Of a stretch of DNA of 64,000 nt, positions 1 to 12,000 are shown in pieces. Source of the DNA: Anisakis pegreffii. Taxonomy: Eukaryota; Nematoda; Chromadorea; Rhabditida; Anisakidae. Within the stretch, counting starts at the first letter, position 1. The number at the start of each line of letters is the position of its first letter. The notes under the pieces are model-generated. The model was not told the DNA's origin and did not search any database. It saw only the letters and a list, made by a program, of their open reading frames with translations. The translations under genes and the position numbers were made by a program. Location: NCBI GenBank assembly GCA_035041965.1, contig JAPYMA010001267.1, positions 1-64,000 on the forward strand, read 5' to 3'.

Positions 1-3000
1 ACCTCAGGTTGCTCCACCCAGCAGCTAGTAGAAACCCCGTCAGTATCTGGAGAATGCGGATTTGGAGATCGTAGGGGGTGTATGTGGTCAGGAGTTTTGT
101 GAAGTTCCTAGCGAGATGATTTTTTGTTCACTTTTCAATGATTCCGGTACCAATCGATTCGGCTTGATGAGTGGATTATAGAAAATACAAAATTGTGGCA
201 TTTCGAGAGACGTGAGATGAATAAATTGCTTCCAGAATAACAGTCATTCTCAATGGTGCATTTGTTTCACACAATTCCATCGCACTGAAGGTCGCAGGTT
301 CAACTCCGCACAGCGTCAATGATTTTTGGCATTTTTTCGGTTGGATGTTTCCAAAAACTTTTCGAATCCGCAAAATTTTTGCCATTATTCAAACGAGCGA
401 TTTTTTTTGAACATCGGTTGGCTCTCGGAACGAATTAATGTGATGTCGAACTTTGAGTGCTGGCATATGTGTTTCACACTTTAATATGCTTCACAGATCC
501 AAGTTTATGGAATTTTTTATGGCATCAGGAGTGTCCGGAACGTTGAAATTCATCTCGTGGGTCGATCTGTTATTAATTTCAGGTTTCTTCGGATCTTTGA
601 ATGTTCGCTTGTTAGCCGCTGTTAATTAGTCAGTGGTTAACGAGCGAATAATCAAACAAACGAAGAACCTATGCCCTCCCGATAACCAGAATATTTTATC
701 TTGCTGAAATTTTCCACGTGAAAACAACACAAGATCTTGTTACTCATTTTTATTTATTGAACATCTTTCATAATGCACATATACACAATTACTATTGAAC
801 ATTACTTTCATAATGTGGTCAAAGCATCGTTTTAGTTGCAGAGTAATCATCACAAGTTGATTTATCTCAATACATACAATTTTTAACAAAAACAATTAAA
901 AACCAATGAAAATTGTATAACACCAGTTATTAATATTCACCTCTATTATACAACATTACCCAACATTATTATTTACAGGAATATTTTCATAATGCAGACA
1001 CAACATCCTTTTAATTTCATAAGTTAATTCATCATTTTTATTCATTAAAAATCTTTCATAATGTACATACACGCAATTACTATTAAGTATCATCTTCATA
1101 ATGTAGCCAATTATATAATAACCATCACAAGTTGGCTCAATTGAATGCAAACAATCTTTATCAACAATATTAAAAAGCAATGAAGACTGTGTGCGAACTC
1201 TGGTGGTATTCTAAAAAAAAATCCTTCAAACATAAACAAATATCACAGAGAAGAGAATGAAAACTAATGTAAGACCATGACAACTTCGTTATGAATGTAA
1301 ATTAAACCAGTTGAGTTTTAATTTATTGAAAATGATTGACTATGAAAGAAAAACCGAAAGTCCTTCATAATAAATTTCTGAATATATTATGTGAATGATT
1401 ACAATATTCCTTCAATTTTATAGTTGCAAATACGATTACATTAAATAAAACAGACAAAATAAAACATTTTGTAAACATTTCGATAACATCACAGTAAACA
1501 TAACAAATCATAAAGAACACACTAAAAATTAACGAAAACTCCATCAGGAATGTACACTAGAACAATTACATTCTGATTCATTCAAATGCGCTTACCAGAG
1601 CTCGAGCTCATCCCAATTTGAACAATATGCCACAGTTTAACGTTACAAACTGGACTAACCAGATGCTAGGGACTATGAATAACGAATAATCTAAGCCTAC
1701 GGCCAAAAAATACCACGATTCTGAGAAAAATATTCATTGAACAGACATCAAACCGAGAAAACAGTCAAGATTAACAATGAAAGTAATTCCCGACAACATA
1801 ACAACTATCAGTGTGAAAAATACATACATAAATTATCCACTCGTCATAATTAACGCCACTTAATTAAGAAATATATCAATGGCTTATCGTCTGAAAATCC
1901 GGGAAGCTGGAGCCCGGAATCCATAGACCTCTCACAGGGGAAGAGATTTCGACTTAATATCAGATGTATAGCCCAGAATTAAGTCGCTGTCTGCGGGCAT
2001 CCACTGCGAACGTCAATTTCAATTACCAAAAATATCTCGGATATCATAACTTTAACGATGCGGATATAGGGATTTGCAAACAACAAGATGAACGCCAACA
2101 TTTAAATTCGCGGGTTCGCCTTCGTTGTGCGAGCGTTTGAGCGCACTTTCAAATTGGGTGCAAAATTTTGACAGTTTTTTGCCTATAACTCTGCCAAAAT
2201 TCCACCAAATCGGCATGGTAATTGTTAGAAATATTGATAAGTAGGTCCCGAACTTAACCTGAAATTAAAATCCAAAAGGATTTAGTGCTGACCGAGTTTG
2301 AACGCAAAATCGATAATGGGAACGTATCGTAAAAATATTTTGCCCACCCCTCACTTTTCGGACTTTTCATTCAGCAAATCGCTGCGCCGGCTCGTTTTTG
2401 GCAATGAGCCGAGACGCGTCGGCGTGAAATGTCATTCACGAGCAAACCACTTCTGTTGTTATGCATCAACAGCTTGGAATCTGCATCCTCAGGAGATCTG
2501 TTCCTTAATTTGAGAGATTCAGACGGATTCGTGTTGATTTTTGCAAGAAATACTATCTTACATCAAGTGGTCATGCAGTAAGAAATCACTATGACTGAGT
2601 ATTTGAAGAACGATTCTCGGCAGTTCAGTGAATTTCTTAAGGACTAAGCTTTCAGTCGCTGAATTCGTGGTCGTTTTTGGAATGTTCGGTTGATTTTATG
2701 TGAAATTTTATTATGTCTCTTCTTTCAAAGTGATAAAAAGACTCCGGTGGCAGTACAATTTATGTAATGAAGAACGTCCTTTACAGGAATCTCATTCTTG
2801 TCCATTCACTGTTATTAACACATACCTCAGTCCTCTAACAACAGAATCCGTCAATCAAGTATCCGTAAATAACATTTCGAATGCAGCCATTCCAGCAGTC
2901 GAATCGTTTCAACATATCAAAACAAAACCACGAAGAGCCATCTTTCTTACCAAATTATTATCGTAGTACGTTGTTCTCTTTTTACCAAGAGTTTGTTTCA

Positions 3001-3135
3001 TACTTGAATCTGTATTTGCTGTGCTGGTGAGGAATTAGAGTACATTTTACGGATTAATTTACCTACGGGACTTGTTGATTTGTGAATTCCCGGTTGAAAA
3101 TTGAGACTCGTTTCCATTAGACGTGATTTATCCAG
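1..3135. other. 5' flank without a confident gene
   Basis: AT-rich DNA with no open frame that reads like a known protein. It contains a diverged tandem duplication (listed separately). A GC-richer patch lies near 2375-2440. A Ser/Thr/Asn-rich open segment at about 2787-2963 (+) could be an N-terminal exon of the downstream PUF gene. Its only visible donor (a GTACGT at 2966) leaves a reading phase that does not match the next exon, so I did not join it. Confidence 0.5.
735..1190. repeat. Diverged tandem duplication, about 288-bp offset
   Basis: The block starting near 763 (ATCTTTCATAATG, then a run ending in CACAATTACTATT) recurs near 1051 with the same order of sub-blocks: a second TTTCATAATGT, then ATCACAAGTTG, then a stretch ending AAAGCAATGAA. 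The two copies differ at many positions, so the duplication is old. No protein is evident in either copy. Confidence 0.7.
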
Positions 3136-6100
3136 GTAGACCGAGCTCTATTGGTTTCAGCATTCCCGCTCACTAACAATGTCACATTTGTTGAACCGCC
3201 GCCGACCACAGTAGTGAAAGACATGGTGAAAGGCAACCAGTTGCAGGTACTTTACATTGTTGTTTGTTTAAGCAAAATGATACTTTCACGAGATCACGAC
3301 ATTAACGTTTCTCGTTTGCAAAGATAATTATGATTAGTTGCTAGGAAGAAATATTTCAGAGGGGATTTCTAACTCCGTTCAGATTGAATACATCTTAAAT
3401 TGAAGATTTGTTTTAGTGAAACTAAATCTTAATGTTCAGATTATTCCAACCAACACAACGTTTGTAAATGGTGGCAACAATACACTCACGGAAAACACCG
3501 AGAATGCACAATCAATTCAGTTGCCCGTTAGCATTGCGTGAGTGCGCTTATTTGTTCGTTCATTTTTTATTTCTTCATTCTAATTTGTTTCCTTTTCTTT
3601 CATTCATTTTTTACTTCATACTTTTTGAATTAATTATGGATATATTTGGTAAGAAATACTAATCAATTGAAGATGTCTGGCATCAGAGACACCCGTTTTG
3701 CACTATCAGCCACTAGTGGGATCGGCAATTAAAGATGAAACCGAATTGTCAGAAGTGATTGGAGATTTGGTGGTCAGCGAGGCTGGATTCAGGTTTTTTT
3801 TTTGAAAACTGAGATTTTCCTTTCGAATCGAAATTTCTATCGTTCACTCATTTTGATATGTATGCGATTTGTGAATTGCAATGCTGTTAAAAAGTATCGA
3901 ATTCATATGTTATTGAGACAATCGTGAATGTTTCTCCAAAAATTTAGGTTAAAGACTCAGTTTTCTCCCATATTTCAGGGTTTATGATCTTATTGTTAGG
4001 TTTATGAGCTGGGGAGGAGGTTTCAGTTAAAGCCTTCATTTCTGAAATTTGGAAAGCGAAGCATTTTGATAATGTACTATCATGGTGTTAGAACAATAAT
4101 GCTCCTTATTGTTAGGAAAGAAAATTTGACAGTTGCGAAGAGAAACGGCTCTTCATGAAAAGTTCTAATTCAGAAGTATGAACAGTCCTGTGTGGTTTGA
4201 TTACAGTTCATCCGTGAGCATTTACAGTTACATAGCTGACCTGCTACAACGTGGCAACGACCGTTTGAGGAGATGCTTATATGAGGGTATTTTCTCGAGT
4301 CAAATCTTCAACGTTGCTTGCAATCACTTTCTTGGAAATCAAGTCATTCTGGTAAGCTGTAAAAAAGTATTCTCGCATGACAACTGTTGACGATCTCATT
4401 CAAAAGCCTTAAAAAATAAACCTTAGTTCAAACGAAATGAGAAAGAAGTCAACAATTCTGATCAAATATTGGAATTTTGATTTAAAAAAACAACTGATAA
4501 ATGAGGATCGACAATGAATCGGCGATTGTATTTGTTCATTTCGTTTGCAGCTTATGGTCAGCAGATCACGAACACCACTCGAGCAGCAGTATATTGTGAC
4601 AGCGTTAAGCGGTCAGATGGTGGAGCTATCGTGTGCGCGATACGCGACGAGAATCGTACAAGAAGTACTGCAAAAGTTCGATATGCCCACATGCGGGGGT
4701 TTGATTAGCGAGCTGAAACAAAACGCATGCATGTTAATTACTCACAATTATGGAAGTCACGTATTTGAGGTGATTCTATCTTCTCTGCTTTGTTTTTATT
4801 TTGTGCAATTCCATGAGGTTCTTTGTAAAGTCAGTTTGTTTAGTTCGTGAAAATTTAAAGATTCTATTCGTCTGTTTAAGAGGTTCGTGAAATTTGTATT
4901 GTGAAAATTACTTACGTGGAGCAGTTTCACTCATTTTGCTATTGCAATATAATTTTTTGAAATAGTATAAAAAGGTTATCTATGAGAATCTTCAAGGTTA
5001 TATTCGGTCGTATGCGTCCATTGAACTATGGATTTATAATCGATGAAATCACAGAAACGAACGCAATCACTGGAAATGTTGTGTGTGATAAGCACGGTTG
5101 TAGAATCCTCGAGATTTCCATCCAGGTCTTCTTAAAGATTATTTTGTACTGAAAGTGTTTGCAGATTTCCATTCGCCAGCTGATTCCATCGAAGTATTAC
5201 CGAGTTCGCGATTGTTTTTCATTGAGGAAAAATATCTGACAGTTGAAAGGTTCATTCGATCATTTAAACTTAATAAATGGTTGCGATTGTGTAATTGACA
5301 ATTGAAGGTGCTCGTCAGTGAGGTACGACAATGGGATTCGAGTGTAGCGGCGGAATTTTTGAAGAAGTTGATCGATTGCATAGTGGATATATGTGATGTG
5401 GACGTGGTGGCGAATGAATATGGGAATTTTGTGGTGCAAAGGATTATCGCAATTCAATATTTGAGTGAATTCGCTGATAGAATCATCAAAAATGCTATCA
5501 GGTTTGGATTAGTTCCTTGTTTTTTAAGGTACATGTAGAGATGTTGTTCGATAAAATGAAAGAAACGCAAAGAAATGAGGAGATGCATTAAGGTAGCAGT
5601 GAATTCCGTCTGTTTTGTGAACTCACATCGGGCTAGATCGTTAGTAAAATGAGATTTCACTAGTGTTTCTATGAATGCATTATTGAAAATTGAAATTCTG
5701 TGGGAGGCATTCCTTAAAATTTAGTGGCAAATATTTTTGACGAGTATACTGAAGCATAGAAGAAGCATCAGAAGTTTCGTGAATGGTATCATAAGATTGG
5801 TCTGTTTTCGATTGATGATTTAGGATGGTAAAAGTATTTCAAGCAAAATTTCAGTGGTAATGTATTGGTGTTATCACAAAAGAAACACGGATCGCATGTG
5901 ATCCAGACTGCACTTCGTTATGCCACACCGAAAAGTTTGTACTTGATGATGTGTGAGATATTCGATGGATATGATATCGATAGGTGGGTTGTTTGTTGGT
6001 TTGTTTTGTTTCGTGTGTGTGTTCGTTCGGGTGATTTTGGCTTTTTGTGGTTTTTAGTTCGAGATCTGTTTCCATTCACTTGATTTAGTGAAAATGTGAA

Positions 6101-6890
6101 ATATTTTTTGATTTACAGTCAGTTGTATATTTAAATTTGTAGATTTTTCTCAGTGTAACATTTGCTTGTCGTGTTTTGAAAATGTATTTTCACCAGATCA
6201 GATGTGAATAGTTTTGTGAATTTAATGAAAAGTGATTGAGTGGGGAGTTGAATTTGTTGGAATTCGAGTTGTCAGACAATTTTGAGCGAATTGATAGAGG
6301 CGTTTATTCGAATGCAGATGGGAGTTCATTGAATAGAATATGGGAGAATTTAGTGAAGATGTTTTGGAGAGCATTGTATTTGTGAGGTAAAATTGAGATT
6401 ACGGATTATAGTCAAAATAATTACGGATTGTAGTGAGTGTGAGGTAAAAATTAAGAATTAAAGATCAGGCAAAGACGCGTTGGACGTGTTAATGTTGGAC
6501 GTGTATGGGAATTATGTGGTGCAAACAATGTTGGGGGTTGCGATCGACGTGAAAGATGGCAAACGCGATGGTTTAGTGGAGTGGTTCGAACGATTGGCAG
6601 GACGTTTGCTGAGAGCCAGAAGTACCATCATCAACTATTCGTCTGGCAAGAAACTGATCGGTACTCTGAATGAGGTAAGAAGTTGATTTTGATTTTGGTT
6701 TGGTTGGTATTATTGGTAATGTTCGTTCGTTTGTTTTTATTGGTTCGTTTGAGTATTTTGATTGTTACTCATTTAATTGCTGATCGGTTAATTTCAGATT
6801 TTATTAGCATCAGTGAATGAAAATTCACCGGAACTGCAAATGCTCGCAACTGTTAATAATAATAATCCACGACTGTTACGAAACGGATAA
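3136..6890 (+). CDS. Divergent PUF (Pumilio/FBF) RNA-binding protein, 5' end unresolved
   Basis: Ten exons join in frame to 482 codons plus stop: 3136-3246, 3440-3537, 3673-3792, 4207-4351, 4551-4769, 4997-5125, 5308-5501, 5855-5983, 6464-6674, 6798-6890. PUF proteins bind 3'UTR elements through eight helical repeats and usually repress translation, often in the germ line. Repeats 2-8 align in order with Pumilio: R3 ARYATRIVQ, R4 HNYGSHVFE, R5 DKHGCRILE, R6 NEYGNFVVQ, R7 NVLVLSQKKHGSHVIQ, R8 DVYGNYVVQ, then the C-terminal cap near INYSSGKKLIGTL. R1 and R2 (HFLGNQVIL) are degenerate. R7 has Gln where Pumilio has the Glu that reads guanine. Several acceptors are AAG rather than CAG (3673, 4997, 5308, 6464). 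The start codon was not found. The family is firm; the orthologue among nematode PUFs is not. Confidence 0.85.
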
Positions 6891-9003
6891 TTCATTGAAT
6901 ATCATTTAGAGGTGTTGATATCCTTAATATTCATCGAATATTTTGTAGTGCTAAAGTAATGTCTTGTTATTGAAGTTTCCTGATGTGTATGTGTAAATTT
7001 GGATAGATAATCATGTTCTTTCCCTCAAATTATATTGTGACCGATAATGTTATAACTGTTATTGGCAGTATGGGAATGATATTTTGAGTATTATTACTAA
7101 TATTATGGTTATTGTTATTGGTATTGTTAATATTGATATTAGTCTTGGTATATTATTGGTAGAATTATTGGCGTTAGCATTGACAATACAAATGATATCG
7201 TTCGATTGGGTATGAGCTTATAACGAGTCAAATTTGTGAGATTCTTGCGTGTTTTCGTTCGATCCATTCATTCAGAATTGAGGTTTACTTTTCAAGTCAC
7301 TTGAGGCGTTTGGGTTTCAAGTATGGATTTTGAATGAAAGTTAGTGGAGTTTTAAGATTAAGACCTGAGTTAGTGCGCGAAGTATAATGTTGAACTAATA
7401 TATCGGCAGCATACCTTCACGGTGACTATAATTCGATGAGTCGAATCATTGCAGCTGATATCGTACTATCTCATACACCAATTCAGGTCGTAGTCTGAGA
7501 GTTCAGCCTAAAATTAGATTTCTTGAAACCTTGCTTAATTGATTTGTGGATTCGTTCGTGTAAATGAATAGTATTCGTTGTATTTTTGTGAAATTTTTCA
7601 TGTGATTAAGAATTTTTAAAGTGTGAATGTATGAATATGAATGAGACTAAATTTGGTTTTGCGTTTTTGTTTGACTGTATTTTGGAATATAAAATTGTTT
7701 ATTTATTGTACAGCAATGGCGCGGTGTAATGAATTTGGAGTGTGTTTGATGTGTTGTTAGGGGGGAGTATTTTCGTTTTGATTTTAATTCATTTTGTTTA
7801 TTTGTGTCGAATTTATTCAGTGGATTGAACTTCATCACTTAATCACATTTTCTGAGAATTCACGACTTTCTTCAAGACATTTTGTTCAGTGACTTTTATC
7901 TTGTTTTGTTTCAAAATGTTGTCATTCTTCAATTAGGAATAGTAATAGTTTAACTGTAACAACATCCTAATCTTACTATTGATCTTAATGTTACTTAATC
8001 TTATATTGTCCTATCTTATAATTGAGTAGTATATACCATTATTGTTGTTGATATAATTATGATTATTATATTGATATTGTTGTTATTGTAGTGTTTTATT
8101 ATTTGTCTGATTTTAATTTTGTTTGAAAGTTTTGTGTGATGAAAATTTGCGCTCTGTGAACGAATAATGAATGCTCATTGCACTGCTCACTTGTGAACCT
8201 GTTGTTGTTCAAGCATTCTCCAAGTCATCCTTGCAAATCGTAATATATGTTAATTAATCCGTAATTGTCTTCTAAGATGACTTATTCCTTATCAAAACAC
8301 TGTGAATGATCCTATTAATCAGCAAGTCTCGGCCGTTCGCTTGCAATCCTAATGTGTTGTTATTGGTATTGAAAGACCTTGAATTGTTAAAATTGAATCA
8401 GATCGAACGAATAAATTATCATTTTAACGAATCATACCACATCGTATTCGTTTATTACGCGATAACTAAAGAGATAAAATACTCAACATAGAAACTTATG
8501 AAGTTATGTGGATTTGAACTGAACAGTGTTGAGGGTGAGTGAGGTTGTATGGTATATAGATGAATGAATGAATACAAGCAAGCCTAACGGATCTTGATGA
8601 TCTCATTTGATGCTTTAGCTGGTCTCTTGTGAAGTCCAAAAGATACAGTTTGTTCCGAAGAGATAAACTGCTTTCTGCAGCATTTTATGGGGTTTCATGA
8701 GAAGTCTGAACCCACGATCAACGGATCACCTTGAGTGATATCAGTGATTCCAGGCAAACGTTGGGTCGGTGATATTTGACGATTTCATAGTGCATTTTGG
8801 AGAGGGTATGGCTGGTTGGAGTTGGGAGTAAGCTTTTGTAGCGAAGAGAATTATCTTTGGAGTGAATTCATTTTCCGGGAAATGAATTTGCACCGAAATT
8901 CTACAGTCGTCATTCAACAAAATATCATCAGTTCAGTTAAACGGTTGATCTGCAAATAAATCAGTGAATAAATCAGTCTAATAATCACTACTAAATGAAG
9001 CAA
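6891..9003. other. AT-rich intergenic spacer
   Basis: This holds the 3' flank of the PUF gene and the 3' flank of the minus-strand GGYS-repeat gene. It contains low-complexity ATT/GTT runs near 7070-7200 and 8000-8110. On the minus strand at about 8580-8800 there are short frames that read like protein (for example a segment with PGITDITQGDPL), but no splice structure links them and I did not call a gene. Confidence 0.5.
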
Positions 9004-12000
9004 TTATAAAGTTCCTTCGAGTCGCCGAATCGTCTCACATTTCGAGAAATCGCAACATGTCGTATCACAGTCAAATGAAGACGACGACGTCATAATACCA
9101 CCACTGCTATAACTTGGACCATCCATATAAGAGCTACTCTGCAATGAAAATTGAAAGTGTTGAATGAAACTGGTTATGATGTGGAACAAGTTTTTGACTT
9201 ATATTATTAATTTTGAGTTTTTTCTCGCCTGAAATCGTTTACCAAATGATCGGATGCTGTTAAGAATAAATGAGATTTTCAGCGATGTGAGCAATTCCAT
9301 TCTGGACTCATGCGTTCTGGACTTATCTTCTTATGATTGGCGAGTGAAACTTAAAGAAGCTATGAGGAATTTCTTGTTGTTAGAACATTTAATAAGGAAA
9401 GTTAAAATACTTAAAGTATTCTATCAGTTTATTGAGGTGAGCAAAATGTGTGCTGAAACGAAATTCCACAAGAAATTCGACTCATCGAACCAGAGATTAC
9501 GCTCTAAACTTCAGATTTGAGCAGAAACTAGCATAATGCGAAGATAAAATCAATTGTGAATCGAAAGGATTAATTCATACGTGTCGTTTCATTCGAGAGA
9601 ATTCGGCACCGATGGATGCTAGAGACTGATGTTGGGTGTCCGAACATTCGACACAATCAGAAGACGGCTTTTTATCTGCTCGTGATAATGTAGGTGATAG
9701 TGGAGATTTGACGTTAGTGAATAAGTGGGTTGATTCGCTTGACTGCCTTTCATAGGTTACAGATCTTCTGGCTCTGGCACACGGACACTACGAATAATCA
9801 TTCATTAGTTATGTTCTTTTGAATTGTATGTAATCAGAATTCGAATTACTATACTATAATGAGCTATCAAGATCTCATATTCATTGTTCTGATCGATTTA
9901 TTTCTCGAAAATCAAACTTCTCTTAGGTGGGCGATTGTTCTACTTATTCAGGATGAACTGATTACCGTTTAACTATTCATTAGATCATCACCAACAGGGT
10001 TTAAGATTATCATTATAATGGCTACTGGTTTATCATTATTGCTAATATTATTATTGTGATTACTGCTACTGTTGTTATTATAATAATTATTATTATTAGT
10101 ATTATTGTTATCATTAGTATTAATGATATCATTAACATTATTTTCACTGCTGTCATTATATCGACTGATATGAAATGCGTATTTTTATGATTAATCCTCT
10201 GCAAACTGATGGCAGTAGTCGCATTGAAACAATTATCCAAATCAGTGGAAGACTTATAGAGTCAGTTGAAGATTTGTCTTCAAGTAAAGGTCTGAAGGCA
10301 TTTGTAAAACTACAATAATGTCGACAAATACAAGGGTTGTATAGGTCGAAAGTAACCCAGATTGCTTGATACTTACCCGTTGCATCATACAGCAACAGCA
10401 TGGATTAGTCGGTGCCGCACAACATTCCTGCGACAAGGGCCCTAGAGGGAATACTGCATAGATGTTGGCTGTTAGTCCAGTTTTAACAGCTGTGGCGAGC
10501 GGCTTTATATAGCCAACACTATGATGAGTTGCCGGAGCGGAATAGCCACCGGTACGATAAGAAGACGGGGCTGAATAGCCACCGGTACGATAAGAAGACG
10601 GAGAGGAATAGCCACCGGTACGATAAGAAGACGGAGCGGAATAGCCACCGGTACGATAAGAAGACGGAGCGGAATAACCACCGGTACGATAAGAAGACGG
10701 AGCGGAATAGCCACCGGTACGATAAGAAGACGGAGCGGAATAACCACCGGTACGATAAGAAGACGGAGCGGAATAGCCACCGGACGTTCCGGTAGAATAT
10801 CCGGCTGACGACGTAGGATATGAGCCAGTTGGTGGACGAGCTGCAACTGGATTGGCGACTGGATCGAAGAAAAATTTCAAAAACTGATATTTAGAGAAGG
10901 TTGGTGGTGCGTGAAGTAATCATTTTAGGCGCACATATTCTGATAGTAAATCTAGTGCTAAATATATGATCGTTGAGAGATTCATAACGATACAGGTAGC
11001 TAAGTTTTCAGATTTCAAATGTTCACTATTGAAACGTGCGATTAATTCTAAACAAAAAGGATCGCAGCTTTAAAAAATGTTTCGAGCGATCAGAAACTTA
11101 CAGAGACTCGCTGAAAAACAATCTCAGTAAGTAAACAATCACTAAGTAATTAATAAGCATTTTGCAAAATGATTCTGCAAAGTATTGTGACCGATTCTGA
11201 TATTAAGGAGAATTCTTTTATCTCATTCGAGGGAAACTGATTTGAGAATTTTTTTTGATTTCTCTGTAGAAGACGGACAATGATTCCTCTGTAAAATTTA
11301 CTGGGAAAACATCGACAGCCTTGTTTGGAGACCGTCTCAGAGGCAATGAAATGTTGTTCAGACTGAATTTATGCTGTGAAACTGACCTGAATGAGGAGGT
11401 GGCGACCAGTCTTCATGACAACATGGGCAACACGGTTTTTGTGGTGCTGGTAGTGGTTTCGCACTTATGCTGCAATTACTGCTATCATTTTTCTGGATTC
11501 TCTCAGTTAAATTTTCAATAGATATTCTTAACTACTGATACATGCATGATAACTTCCAGAGTTGCACTTATTGAAATGAAAGAAAAATCAACGACTCTTA
11601 AAGATCTGGCAGTTGATAGTGAGTAATATTCAGACATAGTGAACAATGCGAATATCTTGTGGTGATTGATCAAAGGATTTTTCTGACAATGAGTAAAACT
11701 TCAATTCATTCGGTTTGGCACTCACTGATATGATGAGGCACTAGGAAGTACTTCGCCAATATTCTGGCCAATTATATCTGCAACACCTTCGTGATATCCA
11801 GTCTCACGTAACTCAGGCTTCACTATACGAGGTGATTTATATGACGTGTACGCTTGGCGTCTATCAAACTGATCATTAACCTCGCTTTCCGTTTCACCAA
11901 TTGTAACGATCTGAAGTTCAGTTCATCATTTGATGGTGCTTGCTGAGCTGATAATATTGATAATACTTCTGTGATAATGGGAACAATATTAGCAATAGTT

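Noticed and set aside
289..310. B-box-like GGTTCAACTCC suggesting a tRNA or SINE
   Set aside because: No A box or foldable cloverleaf upstream; a single weak match only.
956..1180. Minus-strand 74-codon frame over the tandem duplication
   Set aside because: The frame is not kept in the other copy of the duplication; compositional.
8580..8800. Protein-like minus-strand pieces downstream of the GGYS gene
   Set aside because: No splice signals join them, they lie past a clear stop codon, and each is under 35 codons.
10505..10846. Two further long open frames across the 33-bp repeats (one per strand)
   Set aside because: They are shadows caused by a repeat length divisible by three and are not continuous with other exons.
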